Assembly: GCA_016858145.1 (NCBI GenBank)
Contig: JAEHOE010000041.1
Coordinates: forward strand, 372,001-436,000
DNA from: Edaphochlamys debaryana
Lineage: Eukaryota > Chlorophyta > Chlorophyceae > Chlamydomonadales
Reading direction: 5' to 3'
DNA length: 64,000 bases
Shown here: in pieces, positions 11,201-20,807 of the stretch
How the letters are laid out: each line of letters starts with the position of its first letter
How positions within the stretch are numbered: the first letter of the stretch is position 1
The notes under the pieces: model-generated
What the model saw: the letters and a program-made list of their open reading frames with translations, nothing else
Told to the model about the DNA's origin: nothing
Databases searched by the model: none
Position numbers and translations under genes: made by a program

Positions 11201-14048
11201 CCGTTCCGGCCCGGCCCGCGCACGCTGAGGAGAGCAATGGCGCGTGGGGCGATGGCGCGGACGAGGCGTACGACAGTACGGCAGATGCCGTACAGCTGGT
11301 CGTGCACGTGGCCTGCCCCGACGGCCGCGTGCCCGAGGTGCTCGTGCGGTACGGCGGCGGCGGCGGAGGAGGAGGAGGAGGTTGGGGCGGCTACCTGCAA
11401 ACCCAAACGTCCTACCACTCCTCCTACCCCACCCGCGGAGGCACGGGCGGCTCGCCCCCTCCGGGGACCGTGCCACTGCCGGCGGCGGCTGCCGCAACTT
11501 CAGCCGCAGCCGCTCCGACCCCGGTCCAGCCTCCCCTTCAAGGCCTCGCCGGCCTCCCCGGTTCCAACATGCGCAGCAGCGGCGGCGGCGGTGGCAGTGG
11601 CGGCGGCGGCGGCGGCAGGGTCGGCGGCGGCGGCGCGGAGTCGGCCCCGCCGCCGGTCGTCGTGGCGGTCGTGCGCTTTCCCGCGGCGGCTCTGCCGCGC
11701 GGCCCGGGCCTGCTGCTGGTGGAGACGCGGCGGGTGGGGTCGTGCCGCGGCGGCGGCGTGCCGGTGCTGTGCGTGGACGGCGGCGAGGTGGCGGCGGAGC
11801 TGCAGGTGTGTGTGGGGGGTGGTTGGGTGTGTGGAGCGGGGGGCCGCGGGGCGGCGGGGGCGCAACGGCGTCCGTCGCGCCCGGCGTCCTTCTTGCCAGC
11901 GGTACGGCGCTGCGATGCGGTCACATGCACCAGTACGCACGTACGGTACGGTTGGCCAACGTCATGGCATCTTCGATCCAAGCTGCCTGTGTGCCCAGGG
12001 ACCATTGAAATACCCTGACTGCCCCTGCCCCTGCTGCGCCGCCTCTCTCGACCGCAGGCAGCCACAGAGCGCTGGCCGGGCCCCGAAGCGGACCTGGAGG
12101 ACCTGCTGCTGGACCTCAGCTGCTTCCTCACCTGCGCCCGCACAACCGCCGCCGCCGCCGCCGCCGCCGCCTCGCGCGCCGCTGCATCCACGCCCGCTGC
12201 CGCTGCGGTGGCGGCGGCGGCGGCGGCGGCGGCGGCTGCCTCGGGCCCCAGCGGCCCTGCGTCAGAGACCCCAGGGGCTGACGCAGATGGTGGCGCTCGG
12301 GTGCGCAGTCTCGGCCATCACCTGCTGTCGTACGTGACGAATGCCGTACAGCCGCCCTGGCCGCTGACGGCGGCGCGGCTGCGGTCCGACCTGGCGGCGC
12401 TGGGCGAGGGCCCGGCGGCGCCGCCAGCGCAGCCGCCAGTACTCATCCCATCGGGCCGTGATATCGCCGGCGTTTCAGACGAAGTGTACGACACCCACGC
12501 TGACGGCCCAGATCCGGGCGACGCCGAGGCTACCGCCGAGTGGTTCTCCGGCCAGGCCCAGATGGATTCAGATCCAGATCCCAACACGTTTGGTGACGAC
12601 GCCGGCGCGCAGGCGTCTAGCCAGCCGGAGCCCCAGCTCCGCCACCCACAGCCGCCGGCACCGCCGCCGCAGCCGGCGGCGCCGCTGCCGCTTCGTCTGC
12701 TGCGGGCGGCGGCGGCGGCGCACGGGGCGCTGCGGGACCCTGGCTACCAGGCGCACGTGGGGCGGTTCTGCGCCAGCGTGTCGCTGATGCTGTGAGAGGG
12801 GGCCTGTCAGGGTTTACCCGGAATCGGGCCTGTCGGCGAGTCTCGTGTCGGGCGTCAGGGTGTACCACCGAGGCGAATCTGCTGAGTTCGGCGCTGTGCC
12901 TGGCGCCACCAGCATGCAGAGAGGCCATGCTCCCTCGAGTCCTGGGTCCTGAGTCCTGAGTCCTGATCCGCCCCGCTCCTTTCAACCTCCAACCGCAGGC
13001 ACGCCATCACCGCATGCGCGGTCCTGGTAAACTGCCTCAAGCCCCTTTTCGAGCCCACACGGCCGCCGCCCGCCTACTCCTCCCCCTCCACCCCCTCCCC
13101 AAGCCCCTCCTCCCCAAGCCCCTCCTCCCCAAGCCCCTCCTCCTCCGCGCTCCCACGCCTCCCCGAGCTGCTCTCCGCCGTGCCCCACCTCCTCTCGGCC
13201 CTGGCCTGGCCGCTGCTGACGCGGCCCCAATGGGAGGCCTTCGTGCTGGCCTCGCTGCCCTGGCGCCTCGCCTTTGCGACGCTCACGGATGCCCTCATTG
13301 CGGCGGTGCCCGCCTGCCGCTCGCCCGCCCACGCGGGGTACTACCTGGGGCCGGCGGTGTGGGTGGGGGACGCGCTGCTCGTGTCGGCGGGGACGCTGGT
13401 GGGTTCTCGGGCCAGGGGGCCGGGGAGGGGGAGGGGGTGCAGGTTTGAGGGGGCGGGGCCAGAGCGGGTCGCCCCGATGCGGTGCGGTCTGTGCTGGCGG
13501 GCTCGATGGTGGGGCGCAGGGTTGTAAGGCGGACCGGGTGTTGAGGCCGTAGGTGGTGGCGGGAGCAAGCTCACGAGCCCGACAGGCACATGTGACCAGC
13601 GGCGGGTACCGTTCACGCTCTGATCCCGCCCCTGCACGTCGCCCTCGCCCCGCAGGTACTGCCGGGCGTGGCGGCGGCCTTTTCTGCCGTACGAATGCTG
13701 CTGCACGTGCGCATGTGGAGCCTCATGGGCGCGCCGTACGGCTTTGCATGGGTGAGCCTGCAGAAAATTCCCAGCTGTACCCACCCACCCCCTTGCCAAG
13801 GCTCTCGGCCGTCGTTGACAAGCACTCATTCCCGCAAGCCCAACCCCCATCGCCTCTATCTGCCCTCTTCCCAACCACAGGTGGTGGCACGCGCCTCGAC
13901 CCTTGCGCTCATGTTTGTAGGCGTCAACGTGGCATCGCACGCCCGGCTGTACGGCGAGTGGCGCCGCCAGAAGGCCCGAGACGCTCGTCTCCGGCAGCTG
14001 GCGACGGCCGCTTTAGTCACGCCCCTGGGCAAGCAGCAAGTGGACTGA
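8231..14048 (+). CDS. Multi-pass membrane protein with SPL-like central region
   Basis: Exons: 8231-8511; 8771 to about 8947; 9073 to about 9175; 9508-10335; 10735-11805; 12058-12791; 12999-13398; 13656-13751; 13881-14048. Phases close from 9508 to the TGA at 14048; the donors of exons 2 and 3 are uncertain. Exons 1-4 encode hydrophobic spans such as RFAFFLLYITHSILPYLA, and the last three exons encode several more. Between them lies a long soluble part. The block near 10195-10770 (GVEPEDL, RRGCIELVVDV) resembles the FGKEP..RPGCI.LT segment that follows the zinc finger in plant SQUAMOSA-promoter-binding-like proteins. The block 11650-12120 (GLLLVE, VPVLCVDGGEVAAELQ) resembles the later SPL block, but no SBP zinc finger is visible. 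Low-complexity Ala/Gly/Ser runs separate the blocks. Exon 7 holds an in-frame 18-bp minisatellite (about 13096-13141). Function unknown; a volvocine-type membrane protein is my inference. Confidence 0.75.
13096..13141 (+). repeat. In-frame 18-bp minisatellite
   Basis: Three near-perfect copies of an 18-bp unit (CCCCAAGCCCCTCCTCC core) lie inside exon 7 of the membrane-protein gene and encode a Ser-Pro-rich spacer. The unit length is a multiple of three, so copy-number change would keep the frame. Confidence 0.8.
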
Positions 14049-14330
14049 CGCTGGGGGGGTGGGGATGGCATGGTGTGTTGAGAGTGATGCGGGCTACTTG
14101 TTTCGAAGGGTGTTTGCTGTCGGGTACCGGTACTGGGAATTTCGTAGAGGTGCGGCCAGGTTAGGTTCGCAAGTTGGTGGCTGGTGTTTGGTTGGGGGAG
14201 GATGTCGTAGGCGCACTGCTGGGTTTGGGATGATGCTGGCTAGGGAATGGAAATGGTGCACTGATATTCCTCGCGTGTCCTCTTCCTGCTGAAGAGCCTT
14301 GTGTCAGGCCCCGCTGTTAGTAGTTGTGGG

Positions 14331-14425
14331 CGCAATTCGGGAATGATCGGGTGGCAGATCGGGTGGGGGCCTGGCTCAGCCCTCGTTTTCCGCCCCCATG
14401 GCATGGGGGTGCCGCACTTGTCGTC
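14331..14425. repeat. Dispersed repeat, copy A
   Basis: Shares GCAGATCGGGTGGGGG, a CTCAGCCC block and a TTTTCCGCCCCCATGG block with copy C at 48685-48790 and, less well, with copy B at 14505-14600. In copy C the block begins inside the 3' end of a small ORF. It is probably the tail of a mobile or multicopy element, but no terminal repeats or target-site duplication were identified. Confidence 0.55.
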
Positions 14426-14504
14426 CGCCTGCGCATGCGGATGGAGCTGTGTGTTTGGTGGTCATAACTGCTGTCGAGGCGCTCGAGGAATGGAAATGCG
14501 CCAA

Positions 14505-14600
14505 CGATTCGGAAGGGGTGGTTGGGTCGCATAGCAGATTGGGTGGGGGGTGGGGCCTGAGGGCCCACCCGTGTGGGGAGCGCCCGTCTTGTCTGGGCGG
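14505..14600. repeat. Dispersed repeat, copy B
   Basis: Closely follows copy A. It keeps TGGGTCGCATAGCAGATTGG, which matches TGGGTCGCGTAGCAGATGGG of copy C. The frame upstream (14455-14510) reads VVITAVEALEEWKCAND, loosely like the C-terminal part of the small ORF at 48501-48725. This suggests a decayed copy of the same element. Confidence 0.5.
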
Positions 14601-16315
14601 TCGAGGGTTGAGCGGTGGGTGTCGTTGGCTGTGGCACTGCCGCACGTTACGGGGGCTGCCACCTATTGTCCGCTTCAGAGCATCCTTTTACCACACGATT
14701 GCCTTTGCATAGTTCTGCATTCAAGTCTTTAGGTGTTCGGTCAGCTCCAGGGCCGACTCATTCGATTACTTTGGATACGGTAGTGTTATGGGGGTTCTTG
14801 GCTGGGCTCTTCGGCCCTTGAAGCACTGATGCTGCAGCAGGCCGGTGCAGTCTCGCACGGCTCTCGCATGCAGCGTGTACTGCAAGTGGACGAGCCTGTA
14901 CGGCCGTCGTTCTACGACACGGCCAATCGCACGATTTCCGCATGCGGCTACACTGCAGTCCTCGGCAGTGGGGCCGTGCAAGAGGACTCCCCTTGCTGGA
15001 GGCAGTCGGGTTGAGCGACGCTTTTGTGGTACTTGTGGCTAGGATATTGAAGTGTGTGCGTGACGCACTGGTTGTGCGATCTCGCTATGATAGTCAGGGT
15101 TCACCCCAGAGCACTGCCGTGACTGGCGCGTTTAGCATCTTGAAAGCGTCCGCCATGGCACGTGCAAGGAGGGGTGCCCGTGAGGCTGGGGGACAGGCGG
15201 AGGAATGAGGTGTGTCGGTCGTCTCTGGGCCTGTGGTGAGGACTTGCAGGTGACAGTGTGGGCCTGGACAGCCTCGGAAGGACGGCATTGGAGGCAGGGC
15301 GTGGCCACCGGGAATTAAGTGGGAGTCAGGGATCCTCGCGCGGGCCAAGGGTTGTGTTGCAGTTCGGGGATAGATGGGGCCGTGTCCGTCCGTGGCTCCA
15401 TGCTGGGGCCCCGCGTGGGGGTTGAGGCGGGGGGGGTGCGCTCGCAGGGGCCATGCAAAGTACGTTGCAGGCGACGAAGGACGGGGGAGGCGGGGGGTGA
15501 AGGGCATAGCTCCCGGCCGTAAAGCACACGAAGGCAAGGCTGAGGGGCCACGAGGGGCCTGGACCGCCCCTGGACCGCCCCCGAGACGCCCGAGTACGCA
15601 TATGTGTGGACGATGTGGACATATGTGTGGCGATGCAAGTGACGAGGACACGCGGCTCCGAGTCTGGAAGCTGATTGTTACTGGGGCCCCGCGTAGCGGC
15701 GTTGAGGTGGGGGGGTTCTGTGCTCGCAGGGGCCGTGCAGCGTAGTCTGGACGACGACGGGGGATGCAGCTGAACGCGTCGATGTAGCCGCTGCCGCAAC
15801 GCGAGAGAAGAAGGCGGGGTGCCAGCAATGTGCATCGCCGAGGCAGGGGCTAACCTAGGGGCAGCCGCGCGCGCAAACGGTGGCGGCGTTGAGGTGGTGG
15901 GGGGGGTGCAGCTGGGGTGCAGGGGGTTGCTTCCGAGTTGCTTGCGTGCCGGCGCGGGCGCCTCGTACATCATACAGGACACACCTGGACATACACATTG
16001 GTAAGAGGTAAGAGGGCTGCCGACGGTGCACGAACCGCAACAGCCTGGCAACAGCAGTCAGGAAGAGCGGCGGGGTCGAACAGGGGGTGAAGAGGGTCGA
16101 CCGCGACAGACGGAAGGGCACGCCCGCCAATCCCCGCGATTCAGCCGTTGTGAACACCTCAAAGGACACCTAGAATGTCCGCGGGGGCCTCCTCGTGGCT
16201 GTTTGTGCGACGCGGCATCTTTGTCAGGTTTCGCGCCGAGCACGAGTGGGCGCCCATATGCATTGCGATCACTACAGACTACCATTCAGATAAAGTAGGA
16301 ACCTAAATTTTGCGA

Positions 16316-16343
16316 CCCGGTGACCTGACGTCAGGTCACCGGG
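16316..16343. promoter_or_regulatory. Perfect 28-bp palindrome centred on TGACGTCA
   Basis: The left arm CCCGGTGACCTGAC is followed directly by its exact reverse complement. The centre TGACGTCA is the classic CRE/bZIP site, and GGTGACC/GGTCACC half-sites flank it symmetrically. It could be a binding site for a dimeric factor or a cruciform-forming element. No gene start is recognisable next to it, so a regulatory role is inference only. Confidence 0.5.
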
Positions 16344-16958
16344 CGACATGCGAGCCGAAATGTGGCGAGGGAGTGCGAGGGGCGACCTCCGACCACTGAA
16401 CCTTGACGCGGTATTCTCGGTGGCATAAGAAGGCATATGTATGAGAAAAGATTGCAACAAACGGTTTAGTAGGATTTTGGGCATGCTGCCGAGCGCCATG
16501 CCCGCCGGCGGTAGCTCCTAGGCGCCGCGGAAGGATGGAGCAAAGGTGATGGAGGCCCGTCGCCGCAACTCGCGCAACCTACACGTCGGCAGCGGCAGCA
16601 GGCAGGAGCGGCTATGGGCGGGGCGTCGGGTTTTAGCCCAGCAGGCACCGCTCCGAATGAAGTTCATGCAGCAGAGGTATTCAAGCTTGGCACTCTCGCT
16701 GCTCTCGCGTCATGCGCTTGCAGACAGGGGTGCCCTGAAGGCATCCTGAAGGCAGTCACCAGCGTTTTGGGTCCCGTGTCACGAGCGTAACGAGCCCGTC
16801 CTGACGGGCCGTCATGACCCACGAGTGCAAACTCTCCTCAGACGAGAGCAGAGCAGTGCACACAATTCTGCAGGCTGACCTGCTGCCGAGAGCCCGAGAC
16901 TCTCGAGTGAGCTACTCGACTCCCGGGTTGCTCGTAGGCGGAAGGTGCACGGCGGACG

Positions 16959-17003
16959 GGGTACCGGTAGCACACCGGTACCGGTACCGGTACGGTACCG
17001 GTA
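16959..17003. repeat. GGTACC-rich simple repeat
   Basis: A short run of overlapping GGTACC/CCGGTA units, partly self-complementary, in intergenic DNA. No function is apparent. Confidence 0.7.
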
Positions 17004-17851
17004 TGCGTCAAGGGCGTCCTCGTCTTCTGCAGACTGGCCCACTCGCTCAAGGCAGAAGGGACGGCTACAGCAACCGAGGCCGCCGCTACCTTCCAGTCGG
17101 CCTGCCTGACTCTGGACCTCGCAAGCAAGTCTGGCTAAACAGTAAGTGTTGTGTCACAGCCGCGTGGGGCTGGGGAGGGTGGGGCTGCGCTTGGCCCGCC
17201 GCGACGGTGGGGCTGGACCGCGACCAGTGAGTCCCTCCCTGGACACTTTGAAGCTAAGAGCGAGGTAGTTACGACAAGTTTGGGCACGGCTGTTGCGAGG
17301 ATGGCTGTGGTGCCGACTTCGGTCAAACCTCGCCGACCAAGCCCGGACCGAGCGCGATGTTGCTGTCTTACCCTCTACAACCCAGATCCGTCGAGGTGGA
17401 AGTACGGGCAACACATTGTCGCCGGTCGGCGTGGACATGTGTTTCGCCCCGCGTCCATCCTCGGCCCCCTGTCCCCCCGAAGATTCGCGCGGAGCGCGCC
17501 ACACGGCCCCGCGCTTTGCACCGTGCCTGCACGCATATACCGCTGCCCAGACATTCTAGGGCTCAGCCCTTTTTCCAGCTTCGAGGAAGCTGACACCCAT
17601 CTCGCTTAAGACTCAAGGTCCATCCACCCATACATGTCGGGATCGTCGGGGCCCACAAGGGGGTGTTGAGTGTATGTTGCGCGGCCCCACGACACCGCTT
17701 GCCCCCCGAGCCCTGGGTCCGTTGTTCCCCCCTCCCCACCCCAAGCCCCCCTTCCCGCCCCCCTACCTCGCTCTGAGGCCGCCATGGCACCCACCGCTTC
17801 CCCTGTTCTTAGTAAACACCTGCCCTTCTCCTGGATCAACCCCCGCCGCAG

Positions 17852-19580
17852 GTGCGGCAACGCATGCGCTGCGCCGGAGTCTTGCCAACACAAATGGGCG
17901 ACCGGAGCTTTCGTGTGCGGCTGCCCCGATGGCCAGGTCCCGTGTGGCGGCTCCTGCGTAACCCTCAGTACCGACGCGGGAAATTGCGGACAGTGAGTTT
18001 GTTCCGGACGCTTGCTTGGTGCAGCAGGGTACAGGCCGCCCCAGGGGTGCACCCCACGTGGTCTGCGTGGACCAGACGACAGCACCCCTGTTGCTTGAGG
18101 GCACCGGTTGACCGTTACCTGAACCACTCTATCGACCTGTGCATGTATCTCACGGGTGTGGCCACGCGTGCTCGGGTGGCAAGGTGTGCACGGGTAACAG
18201 CTGCGTCTGCCCCGATGGCACGGCGGAGTGTGGTGACGACGGAGAGTGCGTTCCTCTTGGCGACACCAGCAACTGCGCCGGGTAGGTTGGAGTGGCGTCG
18301 ATCCGACAGACTTCATCCCCGCGAGGGCGGGGGTGCTGGATGGGTGCAGTGCGTGCAGCAGTGCAGCGGTGCAGCAGTAACCGTTACCGTGTAACACCCT
18401 CATCGACAACCGCAGGTGCAACGACCAATGCGAGGGGGGCATGACATGCCAGCTGCAGGACGACGCCACGACCCACGCGTGCAGCTGCCCGGCAGGCCAG
18501 ACTCTGTGCGATGGAAACTGTGTGCAGTACGGAACCACTGACCACTGCAACTCGTGAGGCAGGGGTTTGCCGTCGCCCTCACATGCAGGGTCGTGGGCGC
18601 GTAACCTCGTCCCCGTTTGTTTCCCATTCGCCCTCTCATGCATCCCGCAACACTCTTGATGCCTGGCTTCATGCACGCACCGGTGTGCAGATGCTCCCCT
18701 TGTCCCCTTGTCCCCTTGTCCTATGCAGATGCTCCCCTTGTCCCCTTGTCCTAGCTGCTCGCACCAGTGTAAGGAAACGTCTACCAAACATAAGACACCG
18801 TCCAAGTAAAGCCAGAGGGCGCTTACAAACGCCGGGAAGGCAGGGCCTTAAGACCACTTGGGCGGTAGGAGGTTGGAGACTGTGTAGTGTGCAGGGTACA
18901 GACTGGAACTGGACAGTTGGTCCAGAGTATAGAGTGTACCATGCAGTGTGTAGACCTGTGGGCTACGGTTTAGAGTTTACAGTCTAGAGTGCAGTGTGTG
19001 CACTTCCTTAGGCCGTGGCCTCTTGACCTTCCGTCTTCCGCCGGGTCTGGCGTCACGCCGTGGCGCTGTCTGTTACACGGCTACACCTGCGAGTGGCCGT
19101 CGCGCCATCGGCATCTGCTGTCGTCGTTCGACGATGAACTGATGGCAATGTACCAGTGTTTGTGATCTGCCCCCGATACGGTGTGTGGCGGAGCCTGCGT
19201 TTCCCTTACGTCCAACGCTCACTGCGGATCGTGAGTACTAAACAAGGGGTGGGGTACCGACAATTTGCAAAGGAGCGGGGTGGCCTGGTCCGAAATCTCC
19301 CAATTATTTGGTGGGTGCAGCAGCTCACGCCTTCATTTTCCTTCTCTGCAGGTGTGGCCACACATGCGCTGGATCGTTGGATTGCCAGTACGTGGAGAAC
19401 ACAGCAGTACGGGGTTACTTCTGTCTGGGAAGCCCCTGACGAGCTAGTTGGACAATGCAAGGAGGGCCTGCTGTGGGATCCTCGGGGCACGGGGGTCGCA
19501 GGGCTCCTGCTGGACGTGCCCCTGACACAAACGAGGAATGAGTGCAATACCAAGTACGGGTTTCCGTGCTGCCGTCTGTA
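17852..19580 (+). pseudogene. Decayed Stig1-like cysteine-rich repeat gene
   Basis: Exon-like blocks encode repeats of the pattern CG..C..G..C....C.CP.G...CGG.CV.L..D..NCG. Block A is 17852-17992 (CGCPDGQVPCGGSCV), B about 18158-18281 (CVCPDGTAECGDDGECV), C 18416-18553 (CSCPAGQTLCDGNCV), D about 19159-19225 (VCGGACVSLTSNAHCG) and E 19352-19436 (CGHTCAGSLDC). A to C join in phase, each beginning with TGC or TGT straight after the junction. The pattern matches Stig1-type secreted or wall-associated repeats. Signs of decay: block B is preceded by CTCACG where an AG acceptor is needed; block D has an in-frame TGA before the conserved part; block E runs into TGA after 28 codons, although a further open stretch reaches 19580. 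I found no convincing start or signal peptide upstream. A badly assembled but live gene is the alternative. Confidence 0.55.
18688..18754. repeat. Short tandem repeat (CCTTGTCC units)
   Basis: Repeats of CCCCTTGTCC and a longer unit starting CAGATGCTCCCCTTGTCC lie in the large gap between blocks C and D of the cysteine-rich pseudogene. Confidence 0.75.
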
Positions 19581-20807
19581 ACAAGTAATGGGGCACTCGC
19601 TTCAGGCTCGCTTTACCAAGCAACGTGACCCGACAGCGGGACCCAACCCCTGGCTATCGATGGCACCCAGCCAAGCGACCACACACGGGCTCTCAGGCCG
19701 TTCGTCATGTGCCCCAGAGAACATGCGTTATGGCAAGGATCGAGGGCATTAAAGGCATATGAAGTGTAACCCGATTGAAAGCTAGCAGGAGCACTAACGT
19801 GCCCGACAGATCTCCGAGACAGACGAGACGCCCGCAAAGCCGAGGTCGGTTCGCGCCGACACTCTGGCAACGGTTACTTGGCTCTACAGCCCCCTCGCTA
19901 CCCAAACAATACGTACGACACGTGAAGCAACCTTCCTTCGGGACAGGGTCTAAAGATAACACGCCACCTTCAATTCACGAGGGCGAGCGACGCGCCAGCT
20001 CATTCAGTACGCATCCCAGCGCCAAGCAAGTCACGCGCCGTGAGCATGCAGGTTCAGTCCAACACCAACCGGCTATGGCCAAATGCTCGCCAGCTTCTTT
20101 CCACCAACAGCTCTCCTCAAAGGCACAAGAGCGAGAGACGCGCCCACAAGACACAGCTGGGCACACCGCTGGGCACAGCACTGGGCGCCGCAGCGTCAGA
20201 CTGGCATCCTGCTTGAACCATTACCGCCAATCAACGAATGCCTTGGCAGAGCTGCTGCCATTTCCGAGTCCACGCAATCCCTCAGATCGCACACCCTCCC
20301 TCCTCCTTTCAGTAGGCCCGGGTGGCACGCCTGCATTTGGGCCCCAACCAAACCCACACGCACACCTGAGCCCTACCCAGTCTGGGCTCCCCGTCCCAAT
20401 TGCGATGCACTTTCAACCCATGAATCCCGTCCTTGCTCGATCGCTTGAAGGCTAATACCTTTCAGTCACAGCGTCCGAACCATCCGAACAAAGATTCCGG
20501 CCTGCCAGAGAATCCTTGAGTCTTGCGAGCCACACACCCACACCGGTACTCATTACTACAAGGGTCATGAGCACATCCACAACGCTCGTGTGCGTGCAGC
20601 CAAGATGCATCTCCACACCGCCCTCGCGGATGCCCTCCTCCCGGCATGCACGCAAGATGCATCTCGGGGTACGCAATCGGCCCCGTGCTGCGGGCGCCCA
20701 ATGCCAGGGTCCGCGCCCACACATGCCTGCGTACCGTACGGTACTGCTCGCGCCCGGGCGCTCAGCTGAGATGCCTTAGTAAACAGTGCCGCATGCCGTA
20801 CGCCCGC
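19581..20807. other. Intergenic region, 3' side of the cyclase gene
   Basis: This lies between the cysteine-rich pseudogene and the cyclase stop and probably includes the cyclase 3' untranslated region (minus strand). The motif CAAGATGCATCTC occurs twice near 20602 and 20653. A diverged copy of the last cyclase exon edge (ATGCCTTAGTAAACAG near 20771, compared with ATGCCTTACTAAGCAG near 20827) lies next to the true exon. A 226-codon plus-strand open frame (19775-20455) has no motif and is not annotated. Confidence 0.5.

Larger units (their letters stand above)
14049..17851. other. Intergenic region with repeats and a perfect palindrome
   Basis: No supported gene. It contains two copies of a dispersed repeat (14331-14425 and 14505-14600) that recurs at 48685-48790. 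A diverged direct duplication follows, with anchors CTGGGGCCCCGCGT near 15402 and 15680 and a weaker third block near 15890. A 28-bp palindrome sits at 16316-16343, and a cluster of GGTACC units at 16959-17003. Long open frames on both strands here carry no motifs. Confidence 0.5.

Noticed and set aside
17606..18805. 399-codon minus-strand open frame
   Set aside because: It runs antisense across the cysteine-rich exon blocks, whose plus-strand Cys pattern and junction phases are far more convincing.
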